Assembly (NCBI RefSeq): GCF_043290135.1 | Contig: NC_134710.1 | Location: forward strand, 281,851,776 to 281,915,775 | DNA length: 64,000 nt | Source of the DNA: Rhipicephalus microplus | Lineage: Eukaryota; Arthropoda; Arachnida; Ixodida; Ixodidae | Reading direction: 5' to 3' | Shown here: positions 1 through 10,560 of the stretch, one piece after another | Numbering within the stretch: the stretch's first letter is position 1 | How the letters are laid out: every line of letters begins with the position of its first letter | Notes under the pieces: model-generated | The model's database searches: none | The model's input: only the letters and a program-made list of their open reading frames with translations | Told to the model about the DNA's origin: nothing | Position numbers and translations under genes: made by a program

Positions 1-40
1 TGTACAGCTCTTGATAGGGTTTCTTTCTACACATTTTCAT

Positions 41-271
41 TGATATGCGGGGTTTAACGTCCAAAACCCACCACATGATTATGAGAGACGCCGTAGTGGA
101 GGACTCTGAAAATTTGACCACCTGGGGTGCTTAAACGCGCACCCAAATCTGATCACATGGGCCTACAGCATTTCCGCCTCTAACGGAAATGCAGCCGCCA
201 CAGCCGGGATTTGATCCCGCGACCAGTGGGTCAGCAGCCGAGTACTTATCCACTAGACCACCACGGTGGGG
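41..271 (-). repeat. Ruka-type tRNA-SINE, full length
   Basis: Near-complete minus-strand copy of the tick Ruka SINE. Read on the minus strand it starts with a tRNA-like head (an A-box-like GGTCTAGTGG relative and a B-box-like segment around 205-225), continues through the conserved body (GATGGAGGCGGAAATG-like and GTGCACGTTAAAGAACCCC-like blocks) and ends in a GACGTTAAACCCC-like tail at 41-60. It is diverged and I found no clear target-site duplication. ORFs crossing it are by-products of the repeat. Confidence 0.9.
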
Positions 272-435
272 TTCACTAGATATTTTACTAACACAGCAAA
301 ACATTCCTCTGAATGTGCTCACTTGGGTTAAAGACTTTCTTTTTTGCAGACCTTTGTTTACATCTGTTAATAATGACAACTTTTCTTGTGTCTATGTGAC
401 ATCTGCTGTATTCCGAGTAAATGGGCTGAGTGGAG

Positions 436-598
436 GCCTGTAGCCAGAGGGGCGCCCCAGGAGTTCCCCCCCCCCCTCCGAATTCACATGTTGTGGGTTG
501 TCCGTCCTACCGTGCATAAGTAATGAAGAAAGTCATTTTTCATGGTCATCAAAATGTCCCCCCCCCCACCCTCCGAAATATATTTCTGGCTATGGAGC
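436..598. repeat. Degenerate repeat with inverted ends and C-tracts
   Basis: The left end reads CTGTAGCCAGAGGGGC and the right end, reversed, reads CCATAGCCAGAAATA, giving short inverted ends around two C-homopolymer tracts (467-476 and 558-566). The TAGCCAG core also occurs in the element at 2779-3156 (TAGTCAG there), so this may be an old, internally deleted relative. Confidence 0.35.
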
Positions 599-681
599 TG
601 TCTTTTCATGAGCTCGTCATTTCTTCTTGCTCGTTCTTCATCGTTTGCTTATACCTCGCAGCGTCTGCAAGTGTATGAAAT

Positions 682-1517
682 ACAGGGTGTTTCAAGAAAT
701 GTGTCCAATATTCTTTAAAATTAGAGAAAGGAGGCACTTGCCTGCCAGTTTAGGTATCGCCTTTCCTGGGACAAAAGGAATCTTCAGATAGGCACAAACA
801 TTAATTGTGGCTGTAATTATAGCAATTAAGACAATTACTTTCTTTACCAGTGGTAGTAGCTGGTCTAGTCAAATGGGCTAATTCAAGTTCTTTCTACAAA
901 AAGTCTATAGCCACTTTGAAGTTTTGAAAAAGCAGTCACTGATAATCACCGTGGAGTGATGCAATCTGCCTAATTTAGCTGTCGAAACGAAAACCGATGC
1001 ACCAGACAGCAAATCTACCATTCATTTCAACAATGCCCTCAATGACGACACTGTTTTTCTAGCCGTTATCAGCCGTAAATTTAGACACTATGCTTTTTGC
1101 CCGGTTATCGACGCTCACTTAATTTTCTCCCCTAATACAAGAGAAACAATGTCGCTATGGAGGGCATTGTCAAAGTGAATGGTAGACGCACTGTTTGGTG
1201 CGTCGGTTTTGGTTTCGCCAGCTAAATTGCGCAGAATGCATCGGTCTGCGGTGATTAGCAGTGACCGCTTTCCCTAAATTTTAAACTGGCTATGGACTAT
1301 TTGTAGCAAGGGGTCCAATTCGCTCATTCGAGCCGATCGGCTATAACCATAGGTTAAATGGATAATTGGGCTAATTTCCATAATTTCTGCCGTAAATAAT
1401 ATTTCTACTTATCTGAAAATTCATTTGACACAGGAAGTCAACGCCACATATAGCACGCAAATGCCTATTTTCTCAAATTTTTAAATATATTTGACACATT
1501 TCTTGAATGACCTGTTT
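682..1517. mobile_element. Foldback element, ~0.84 kb, long inverted arms
   Basis: Nearly the whole interval folds back on itself. The left end ACAGGGTGTTTCAAGAAATG mirrors the right end, which reversed reads AACAGGTCATTCAAGAAATG. Further in, 930-1060 (AATCACCG, TTTAGCTGTCGAAAC, GATGCACCAGACAG, CATTCATTTCAACAATGCCC) is mirrored by 1150-1270. The arms are about 380 bases each with a spacer of roughly 80 bases. Arms are diverged, so this is an old non-coding foldback or MITE-like DNA element. No transposase frame is present and I found no certain target-site duplication. Confidence 0.75.
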
Positions 1518-1527
1518 ATGTTATCTC

Positions 1528-2240
1528 TCATGAGTCATTCCATTCCAAATCACCTAACGTTTTTCCGACCATCACGAATATAGCTGATAAAATTTCCACA
1601 AATTTTTAAAGTGCGAAACTCGTCGTGGTCATTTATTTTTGTGTCCGAAAATTTTCCTCTCTATTTATGAGAGCCGATTGTTTGGCGCAAAGTAAGGTGA
1701 AAGGTGTCAAACAACAAATATTTTTAAAAAAAAATTTTGGAATGCATTCGATGAAAGACATTTCCAGCAAGGTAATGAAGTTATCTAACTTTAAAAAAAA
1801 TGAATTAATGAAGGTAACTAACTTTAAAATAATGACCTAATTGTGTATATCAATTCTTTGAGGGCTTTTCACACAAGCAATATTGAACAAAGTTGACACA
1901 TTTGGGATTTTTTTCTGGGAATATGTTAAGTTCCAAGGAGACAAATAAAATATGTTCTGGTGGCCTGTCAACACGCTACCAATTAAAAATAATCTAGGCA
2001 CTGATGGTATAGAAGATACTCTCAAAAAAATTGTGAGTGTCACTTTGTTTGGGAAAACCTCAGTATTCAGCATCAAAAACTTGCCTTGGTGGTCGGACTA
2101 TAATTATGCACAAATTTCATTTAAAGCTCTATGGACAAGCTAAATATAGGTGGATTTACTGGAGGGCTTTATAATTCGCAAAATATTTTTAATGTGTATC
2201 TGCACTAGCTCATCTCCTTCATAACTCAAGCGACATGACA
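1528..2240 (+). repeat. Left arm of a 2.5 kb inverted-repeat pair
   Basis: This arm matches 3330-4015 in reverse complement: the end motif TCATTCCATTCCAAATCACC is answered by TTATGCCATGCAAAATCACC, and internal matches include AGTTCCAAGGAGACAAATAAA/AATTCCAAGGACACAAATAA and TATTCAGCATCAAAAAC/TATTCAGCATGAAAAAG. Either one foldback transposon with a long spacer or two copies of one repeat inserted in opposite directions. AT-rich and non-coding; ORFs inside are short and unsupported. Confidence 0.7.
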
Positions 2241-2326
2241 CACTCTCAAGGGCAATATTCAGCAAAACCCCACTGACCTGGAATGCAGAGAGGGAGTTTG
2301 GTGCTCTCTTCAGAGTTATATAAACG

Positions 2327-2334
2327 GGAATAGC
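2327..2334 (+). promoter_or_regulatory. Candidate TATA box (TATATAAA)
   Basis: A perfect TATATAAA lies 53 bases upstream of ATG at 2380 and about 26 bases upstream of a pyrimidine-A start-like site near 2353. It sits in the spacer of the 1528-4015 inverted-repeat pair. A second TATA-like string (TTTATATATATAAAG, ~2410-2425) nearby shows that the region is AT-rich and lowers the weight of this call. Confidence 0.3.
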
Positions 2335-2379
2335 CTTATCATCTGCATTCCATTACCACGGAGGGGTGATACAAGGACT

Positions 2380-2402
2380 ATGTTCAGTGTGGTGACTTCC
2401 AG
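2380..2402 (+). CDS. Candidate short first coding exon (M-F-S-V-V-T-S...)
   Basis: ATG at 2380 opens seven codons (MFSVVTS) and runs into a donor-like CAG|GTGAGC at 2402/2403, leaving phase 2. A TATA box at 2327, a ~25 base 5' UTR and a tiny signal-peptide-like first exon are the usual layout of arthropod cuticle and other small secreted-protein genes. I did not find a convincing second exon downstream in the window, and the exon lies between two repeat arms, so this may be chance or a gene broken by insertions. Purely a candidate. Confidence 0.2.
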
Positions 2403-2778
2403 GTGAGCCATGCATCTTTATATATATAAAGTCAGACATCCTGCTTTCCTGGGGAGTTTTGCAAATGCAGTAGATGTGTGTCATATACTAAATAAAAATA
2501 TTTAGTCATATTCAGTTCATATGTCTTAAAGCATGCTAGTAGCATTGATGCAGTACACCGATAAACGCTATCGTAAAATCAAGTTTCTTATTTTTCTGGC
2601 TTTCAGGAGAGCACCCTGCCCCCTGTGACCCAAAAGCTGTCATAAGAATACAGAAGCGAGAAAAAAGTAATCCATAAAAAACTGGTTGCCAAAGCGATAG
2701 CCTTGTTTGTGCTGTGCTTAAGGGATAAATGTGTACTGTATACTTTTTAACGGCTTGATGGCACATCTGGGAGTCATC

Positions 2779-3156
2779 ACCAGTGGCGTAGTCAGGAAGG
2801 CAGGAGGAGCTGCTTACCTCCCCCCCCTCCCCACTACAGTCCAGGTATTTTTTTTTATCCTAAAGCCGTAGGTTGTCCTTCTACTGTTACCGGTTTGTGA
2901 CCGCGTAGTTTATGACTCAGCTGAAGGAACTAGTGTGAGTGACAGACAGACGGATTCACGGTTACCGATAAAACCTTCTGAAGCTTCGCCCCACACATCA
3001 TCATTCACTTCGTAGATACGCTGTGATTTTCTTATTTCTGCATGTGCATACCTACATACACATACAAACATACAAGAATGTACATAAAGTATGACCGAAG
3101 TCGCCTTTCGCTAACACATTACCCCGTGTGAAAAATATCTTTGCTACGCTACTGGT
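2779..3156. mobile_element. Small TIR element (MITE-like), 378 bp
   Basis: Bounded by ACCAGTGGCGTAG at 2779-2791 and CTACGCTACTGGT at 3144-3156, which are inverted copies of each other with one mismatch. The interior has a C-tract, no coding frame and a CATACATACA-type simple stretch. The size and TIR fit a non-autonomous DNA transposon. It sits in the spacer of the 1528-4015 inverted pair, so it inserted there or is part of that composite. Confidence 0.6.
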
Positions 3157-3329
3157 CTCCACACTTTAGCGGCATTCATTGTGGCGCCCCTGTGTTGGCA
3201 ATGAAATGCAGATGATAGTCCCATTCCAATTTCGATTGCTCCGCATCAAGCTTGCTGTGTGTACACCAGGTCTGTGGAAGTCTGTTGAAGATTGCCCTTG
3301 CGGGTGCTTCATGCCGCTTGAGTTAAGTA

Positions 3330-4015
3330 GGGGTAAAGCTGGTGGAGATACATAACTTCAAAAAAATACTTCTAGAGTTTCAGAAATGTTACCCTTTAGT
3401 AACTTCACCAATATTGAGGTAGTTCATAGAGCTTCAAAATGAAATATTGTGCATATTTTTTGACCGACTACCATGGTAAGCTTTTTCATGCTGAATACAG
3501 AAGTTTTCAAAAAAAAAGTGGAAGTCACAATTTTTTTATACTTCCTGCGTTATACTCCCTGCGTTATACTCCCTGTTCAGGGCGTAAACTATTTTTAGTT
3601 TGTAGCATGTCAAAAACGTCACCAGCATATATTTTATTTGTGTCCTTGGAATTCCCCATGTCACCAGAAAAAAATTCCAAACATAACAACATTATTCAAT
3701 ATTAAATTGATCGTGGGGAAAGCTCTCGAAAAATTGATATACAGAAGTAAGTCATTATTTTAGTTAGATTACTTCATTACCTTGCTGGAAATGCCATTTA
3801 TTGAGTGTATTTCAAAAGAACTTCTGGAAAAAAATTCTTGTTTGACGACTTTTAGGTCAGTCGGCGCCATACTACAGGCTCTCATAACTAGGGAGCAAAA
3901 TTTTCGGCAACGGAATCAAATGACCACGACGAGTTTTCAACTTCGAGAAACGTGAAATTTTTTCCGCCATAATCATGATGGTAAAAAAAAACTTTGGGTG
4001 ATTTTGCATGGCATA
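3330..4015 (-). repeat. Right arm of the 2.5 kb inverted-repeat pair
   Basis: Reverse-complement partner of 1528-2240. It also contains three tandem copies of a 15 base unit (CTGCGTTATACTCCC) at about 3541-3576 that the other arm lacks, so the arms have drifted independently. Confidence 0.7.
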
Positions 4016-4981
4016 ACGCTAATCATCTTATTGTTTATTAAATTTTATTAACTTTTGCTCCTTTTATCTCAACTAATATTGTTAGCGAATATTTTGGTGT
4101 GTTTATGAAGTTGTTTGTGCTTTGAGCCCTTGTATTCTGTATTATGCGAATTTTTATTTATCATGTGTGATAATGAATTTTCGTGGTACAAGCCAGTGCC
4201 TCTACCAAGGCCTATTAGGAGTCTTGAAATGAATAAATTTATTGTGGTCGCACTGTTTTTTGCTCTGTACTCGCCTGGTGTGGTTGTGCTGACAAAATGT
4301 TTTTTCTCTTTTTCAGAAAAGAAGTCTGCACAATACTGTTACAATAGAAAAACAACACAGGTGCTTTGGCTATGTGGAAGTTATGAAACTTTTTCTTTGT
4401 ATTTTAAATTCCACATACAAAGCCGCCAAATTAAAATAATTTTTTTGTAATTTTGTTAACACAATTTTTAACATATCTGTGCTGTATTTCGTTTTATAAA
4501 CAAGGGGAAATAAAATTAAATTTCAGTAAATAGGAAACTTGTCCCTGTTGGTTTTTAAACATTTGAATTCACTTCGTAATTTTTTTAGCATGAGCAGGTG
4601 CCCTCAAAAATTCTAAGGTGACGCTGCCGCAGGATTAGTAGGAATAGTGGCCTGGGAAATTTTGAATGACCTTGCACTTACAGAAGATCTGCTGATTACG
4701 TATGCCTTATGTTGAATCCAATGGAAACACGTTTGTTACTTACGGATATGTAGCAATAGCATTATGAATAATGTGTGAGAAATGGCCCTACGGAGCAGGT
4801 GTTATTCCGATGCAGCCGTTACTTTATTCCTTCATTGGGGAGATATTCGTGAAAGTTGAATGGGCTGGACGCTCTATATGTTCTGCGAGATTTCTGGTGT
4901 ACTATTTTCTTTTTATGGGAGTAAGTGGCAGCATGTTAACCACGCCTTTTTACGAAATCAAAGGAACATATTTTTTGCAGT
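4016..4981. other. AT-rich interval, nothing recognised
   Basis: No repeat family, domain or credible splice-bounded exon was seen. An acceptor-like tract (TTTTTTCTCTTTTTCAG near 4317) precedes a short AT-rich open stretch without a good donor; I do not call it. Confidence 0.5.
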
Positions 4982-5159
4982 GTACATATAGAAAATCCTG
5001 TCGTTCTGTCTAGCGAGTACGATGCCTTCATTGTTGAGGGTAAAACGAATTGCAAAAAAAAAACCCTACTACTAGCCTCATCATTTTACTACGTGCCTGT
5101 ATATATAATGGCATGACCCATGAAATATATTTCAAAGAGCCGTTTTATAACTGCAGGGG
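4982..5159 (+). repeat. Direct repeat, copy 1 (~175 bp)
   Basis: Repeated at 5580-5751: both copies share GTACATATA, TGTCTAGCGAGTACGAT, CCTTCATTGTTGA, ATCATTTTACTACGTGCCTG and ATATTTCAAAGAGC. Copies are ~175 bases and enclose a 420 base AT-rich interior. That layout resembles a miniature LTR element (TRIM), but terminal TG/CA, a primer site and a target duplication are not evident, so a plain segmental duplication is as likely. Confidence 0.7.
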
Positions 5160-5579
5160 CGTTACGTAACAAACGTCGTAGTTCATAATCAAGATATTTA
5201 AAAAACGCAGTATAAGCTTCATTAAAAAATGCGTGCCAATTTATCTCTTTCGCGCAATACTTCAAATGTAATTTTTGCTCTTATCTGCCGCCAACCAGGT
5301 TGAAATTAGAAGAGCTGTTAAAGAAAAAAATAACGTTCGCATTTGCATGTATTTTACTAAAAGTACGGGAAAAATTGGGCCTCTTTATTATCTTATTCGT
5401 TTACTCTAAGCGTAAACAATAGTCCTCATGTTTTACAAAAATAGTAAACAAATATTTCGCAAATTTACACAATGAAACACTCGTTATCAATTTCTTTAAA
5501 ACCTATTTTCTAAAAATTACTAACTTCATTGGGTACAACAACGCCTCTGCGCAAAGATCTCTTCCAAAGTACATCAAAA

Positions 5580-5751
5580 GTACATATAAAAATCCTGTCA
5601 TTTTGTCTAGCGAGTACGATACCTTCATTGTTGAATGTAAAATGAATAGCAAAAAAAGCCTACTACTAACGCCATCATTTTACTACGTGCCTGTATATAT
5701 ACCAGCATGACTCGTGAAGTATATTTCAAAGAGCTGTTTTATAACTGGGGG
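5580..5751 (+). repeat. Direct repeat, copy 2 (~175 bp)
   Basis: Second copy of the 4982-5159 sequence. Its right end abuts a 5'-truncated Ruka fragment directly, so the junction at 5751/5752 marks either the SINE insertion point or the end of the duplicated unit. Confidence 0.7.
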
Positions 5752-5866
5752 AGTACTTTAAAGAACCTCATGTGGTCAAAATTTCCGGAGTCCTCCACTA
5801 GGGCGTCTTTCATATACATATGGTGTTTTTGGGATGTTAAACACCACATATTAATCAAATCATCAT
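5752..5866 (+). repeat. Ruka SINE, 3' fragment
   Basis: Retains only the 3' body: TTTAAAGAACC, GGTCAAAATTTCCGGAG, CCTCCACTA and the GATGTTAAACACCACAT tail. The tRNA head is absent, consistent with 5' truncation. Confidence 0.85.
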
Positions 5867-6228
5867 GTTTCATACCTGGCACACGTACGTCGATGTGGCA
5901 TGTGAAACTTATGACTACAACGCCGGTGAGCACTTCTTTAAGGCTGAACGCCCACAGAGGGCGACGCCCTGAGCTTCTTATCTAGATTGCAGGTGTATCA
6001 CTATCGTAGTGAGCTCGAAGTTTTGCCTGTCCAGCATGTGGCGCTCGTTCAGGTGACACTCAACTGCTTGTTTACGAGCTGCGGCCATTACACTCACGTA
6101 CGCCATTGCCTGGCCTCTTATCAGTGCTCCCCCGGCAGCGACCAAAGCAATGTCCTAAAATGGGTGGAATAGAAGATCTTAGCTTTTGTTGTGCAAGCAG
6201 CAATGATGATGAGAAAACTATACCCATT
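5867..6228. other. Unannotated interval
   Basis: Moderately GC-rich, no recognisable repeat or coding signal. Confidence 0.5.
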
Positions 6229-6470
6229 GCCCCGCCGTGGTGGTCTTGTGGCTAAGGTATTCAGCTGCTGACTCGCACGTCGCGGAATAAAATCCCGGCT
6301 GCAGCAGCTGCATGTTTTGATGGAGGCAAAAATTCTGCAGGCGCGTGTGCTCAGATTTGGGTGCACGTTAAAGAACCCCAGGTGGTCAAAATTTCCAGAG
6401 CCCTCAACTACAGTGTCTTTCATAATCATAAGTTAGTTTTGTGACGTTAAACTTTATATATAATATAATC
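6229..6470 (+). repeat. Ruka-type SINE, full length, diverged
   Basis: Begins CCCCGCCGTGGTGGTCTTGTGG, with the tRNA-like head, then GATGGAGGCAAAAATTCTGC, GTGCACGTTAAAGAACCCC and a decayed TTAAACTTTATA tail. Several changes in the B-box region (AAATCCCGG) suggest it is no longer Pol III competent. Confidence 0.9.
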
Positions 6471-8004
6471 AAAACTAGACTGAGCTTACTTCGTTACGCT
6501 ACAGGATGCATTGTCTGGGATGAGGTGAAGGTTACTGAAACTTTTACAACTGCCTTTACCATCGATTAAACTTTAACTCTGGCTTTTGTTTATTTCACAT
6601 TTGCCCTCTACGGGAGAATCTGGTAGAGGGGCATAGTGGTTTCATTGTCTCTGCGAATTTTATTGAATGAATGAATATAGCAAGCTTGACAGTGAGGTTC
6701 ACATGCAGATTTTCTTTTCTCTCCAAAAGAAAGAGCTGTTTGCGGTCAAACTAATACAAAGCTTCAGTAAACATTTTTTAGTAAATTTTGTGCAAGGCAA
6801 TCTTTTTAACGATTTCTTCACAGGTTCCACTGAAGACAATCGCTGTAGATTTTATCTAGGTGAAGCCCAAAGTTACAGGCTAGCCGTTACGTTACTTTAT
6901 GTAGGCTTCTGCTTGAAAAGCTACAACGTCAGATAGTGAGCAGAAAAGAAAAGAAAGGAAGACTACGCGTGTATTGTTTCCTTATCATCATCTGTCTTGC
7001 AATGTAGCTTGAATGTTGCGAATTACCAGCAAGTGGCCCAAATTTTTTGCCTGACTTGGCTTTTACTTTAGTCACAGGTTCTAGAAGCACAGAAGTCACG
7101 TTGACGAGGCGAGATATGCGACGTCGTCAGCGGTACTTTAACAAAATTAAACTTTTCTTCAAGTACCACAATGTTAAAAGTGACTCTCTTACTACATAAA
7201 GTCTTAAGCATGCCGAATTTCAGTCTATAAAGGCAGAATGTCCTTACGATTAAGAGACCGTCATAAGCACCAGTATTCACAAATCGGGTTTGAGGGCATC
7301 TGGCGGATCACTTTTTTTCTTCCAAATGAAAAAAAATGGAAACACAATACTCGAGCTAAGTTTTCTTTAATGGAATCAGGGTTGTTACAAGTTAGAAAGC
7401 TTCTGTTCGCAAAATGCTGATTTATCCAAGCTGATCCAGCGTAAATCACGTTTCTCGAACCTTTCAAATCCCCACTCGCATCGTCGCAGCAGGCTGGCTG
7501 TGTCAATGCTTGGATTATGTTAATACGGTTGTCGAGAACGTTCTGTTTTGTTCTACAATGTATATAAGCTCTAAGCCCACCTAACAAGATGACTTTATAA
7601 ATACGACAGCCTTGCAGCAAACATGTGGGGAAACCCCATCAACATCAAAAGCAGGACGAAATCGTCCAACACTCTAAACAAGCACATGCACTAAGTAAAG
7701 CTGTACGCTCTCACTGTTTCAATTCATCGGAGTGTAAAGCTGTCCCCAATGAGCATATAGCACATGCCGCGCCTAGGTAACGCTCGCGAGCGCATTCTAC
7801 GAGCGCAGCGACCGTTTCGCTTTACGGGCACATCTCTTTGCCCAGCTCTTCGCGTTTGGCTTCCTTCCACCGTGTAGGGCTGATAAAGAATATACAACAG
7901 CGTGTTGCGATAAGGAAGAGGGAGCAGGTAGGTGCTTCATAAACAACCTCGACGAGGACAAAATATGTTGCCGCACACTCTGCCTTCATTTTTTGGCTTC
8001 GCAG
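6471..8004. other. AT-rich interval, nothing recognised
   Basis: Short unsupported frames only. A slightly more GC-rich patch at 7740-7860 shows no domain or splice-bounded exon. Confidence 0.5.
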
Positions 8005-8202
8005 GCTAACGTTCTAACTTGTGCAATTCTTGGCATACGTCGATCCCAGCGCCGCTTCAGCGAATACTGGTCTCACAACTTCTCAAGGAATAAATGGTGC
8101 GTAGATGCAGATGAATATTTTTTCTATCATAGATTTGTTGAAAATGTTATTTGCGGCACAAAGCTTCGGTTGAACTTTGAACATATAAACGGGAGGAAGT
8201 AA
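8005..8202 (+). CDS. Weak candidate terminal exon
   Basis: A pyrimidine-rich acceptor (CATTTTTTGGCTTCGCAG) ends at 8004 and is followed by 65 open codons to TAA at 8200-8202 (starting ANVLTCAILGIRR, ending FEHINGRK). No domain is recognisable, codon use becomes AT-rich in its second half, and no upstream exon is visible. It could be a chance frame. Confidence 0.15.
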   Translation, partial: ANVLTCAILGIRRSQRRFSEYWSHNFSRNKWCVDADEYFFYHRFVENVICGTKLRLNFEHINGRK

Positions 8203-8576
8203 AACAGATGAGTGCCAACTACCAACTCTTTGCTGCAAAACAAGAAAATTTTTGAGTATATGCAGATGCGTGAAGTAGTGACGTCATACACGTCATCAGA
8301 AAAGGTGTGTATTAAAAAAAGATTAACTTGGACTCATATAGCACAATTGATGAATTCGCACTGGAAAACAGGCTCCTTTATTATACATCTTGTTTTCCGT
8401 AAGGTTGATAAAGATGAGCCTTCAGGTACTGCAAAACCATTAAAGCGAATATTTCACTACTGGCTTGCGGAAATAGTGCAAGGAGATTGTTTTCTCATTG
8501 TGAAGGAAAGCACTCTCTGGAGCATGAGTTTTTTCCTCGTATAGAATGTTTCCAATAGCCCAATATCAGGCATTTC

Positions 8577-8577
8577 T

Positions 8578-8653
<76 letters not shown>

Positions 8654-8657
8654 TTTT
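8577..8657 (+). repeat. (ATTT)n microsatellite
   Basis: About 20 uninterrupted units. In this window such tracts also form the 3' tail of LINEs read on the minus strand (16747, 23252), so this one may be the tail of an otherwise unrecognised insertion. Confidence 0.95.
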
Positions 8658-8972
8658 AGCAACCCATTGTTTCAATAGCGAATGGTTGCCAAGCATTTTT
8701 TTGTGAATATGTCATTTGATATTTATATATTTGTTCATTACTTTTATTCCCAGTGCACATTACTTTCCTTTGCCATCGTCAATGTCTTGCATCGCGGATG
8801 GGCAGTTTAGTTTTCCAGATACGCATGTGAGATTCTTCATTTGCTTTTGCTGCACATTGTCCAGCGAAAGCACAAACGAAACCCCGTTGTTGTACGCTTG
8901 TATCTTACTACCGATGCGATCATGGAAGTGTATGAAAAAATGGTTTCTTTTTAAAGCTGAAGCCATAAGCCT

Positions 8973-9044
<72 letters not shown>

Positions 9045-9050
9045 GTGTGA
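8973..9050 (+). repeat. (GT)n microsatellite
   Basis: Interrupted GT dinucleotide run; the valine/cysteine-only frame across it is an artefact. Confidence 0.95.
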
Positions 9051-9087
9051 AAGACAAAATTACACTGCGTTACATTGGTGTCCGTTC

Positions 9088-9327
9088 GCCCCACCGCGGT
9101 GCACTAGTGGCTAAGGCACTTAGCTGCTGACCCGCAGGTCATGGGATCGAATCTCTGCTGCGGCGGTTGCATTTCTGATGGAGGCGGAAGTGCTGTAGGC
9201 CCGTGTGCTCAGATTTAGGTGCACGTTACAGAACTCTAAGTGGTCGAAATATCCAGAGCCCTCCACTACGGCGTCTCTCATAATCATATGGTGGTTTTGA
9301 GACGTTAAACCCTCCATATCAATCATC
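9088..9327 (+). repeat. Ruka-type SINE, full length
   Basis: Complete copy with GCCCCACCGCGGTGCACTAG head, GATGGAGGCGGAAGTGC body and GACGTTAAACCCTCCAT tail. One base is missing in the A-box region (GGTGCACTAGTGG). No clean target-site duplication. Confidence 0.93.
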
Positions 9328-10261
9328 AACATTGGCATTCTTTGCAACATACTCAGCATTGAAATAGAGTTGAACCAAAAGCCAACTTCATTCTCCATCT
9401 TTAGAGGCAATATTTTGCAGAAAAATACTAAAATGGGAGCTATTCAGAATAAATATATAATACTGTTATTATTATTGGTAATAATAATATAACAGTTTTA
9501 ACTACTACTTGCATCTCTGTACACAGGTTTTCTATCTTTTCACCCCCATAAAAATGCGGCCGCCATGAAATCGGATATCAATCAGTATATTCTCTCGGGG
9601 ATACGGAGAACGATCTGCGACCTAATGAGCAACTCTAAATGTCCACCACTGTTTACCGTAGCCCACAAGCAGGAAAAACATACGAAACTGAAGTATAGAG
9701 TCGTATGAACAACAAGACATACAATTTCTGTAATCAATTAGAGAACGGAGTGATTTCAAAGAATGGTTTGGTAAATGTATCAGATAATTTTTTTTGTCAC
9801 AACAGCCCCCTTGCAATAAAACTTCATGTGCTCATCGTGTTTTAGAAGCACTCGTTCACCTGTGCATGTATACTGTTTTCCTAATAAGACTTCATTTTTT
9901 TTGTACAGATAATATTAGTAAAGCGTGTTTGTACTGTTACCAAATATGTTTTGATGCCCAAGTTTCCCTTCAAGTGGTGTCCTTATGACGCTGTAGATTA
10001 CCCGGTAACAAATAAAAACAAATAAATAAACCCACTGAGAGGTGTCACAAGGCCATTAAAACCAGCACTTTCCAATTAGCCTTCTGAAGTCATCACGGTA
10101 TTAGATGCCTTACAATGCTCGTATTTTGATTTCGGCTCTTATGAGAATTATGAACGGATGCGCAATATTGCAAAAAACTTGAATGCATTGGTATTGGTTC
10201 GCAACACTGAAAGAAAAATCAAATATGTGATGTACAAGTAGTGCTTCTTACATATAGTCTG
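9328..10261. other. AT-rich interval, nothing recognised
   Basis: Contains a short (ATT)n-like inverted stretch (ATTATTATTGGTAATAATAA, ~9466-9485) and no coding signal. Confidence 0.5.
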
Positions 10262-10560
10262 CTTATTTTGTGTTCATCATCGAAGGAAGAAAGGAAGCAG
10301 ACCAAGGAAGAAGGCAGGTAGGTTAACCAGAAAAACAAACTGCTGGCTACCCTACACGGAAGGATTCGGGAAGGGGTGTAGAAATGTCAGAAACAGGGAA
10401 GAGGAGGAAAAGAAAAAGGGAGAGCGGACAGCAAATTCACTGCAGTGTATAGAACTCGACCGCAAGTCAGAGGCGTTTACACAAACCCGTCGTCCTCAAA
10501 AAGCACAAGAGGGCTTTCACTGCCTTGTGGACTGTTGAGGGATGTGCACGGTGCTGTTAT
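10262..10560. repeat. Interspersed purine-rich repeat (probable TE 3' end)
   Basis: The sequence GGTAGGTTAACCAG, GGCTACCCTACAC and GGGAAGAGGAGGAAAAG is of a type I associate with a high-copy tick interspersed repeat. I cannot assign a family from one copy in the window; strand is uncertain. Confidence 0.4.
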
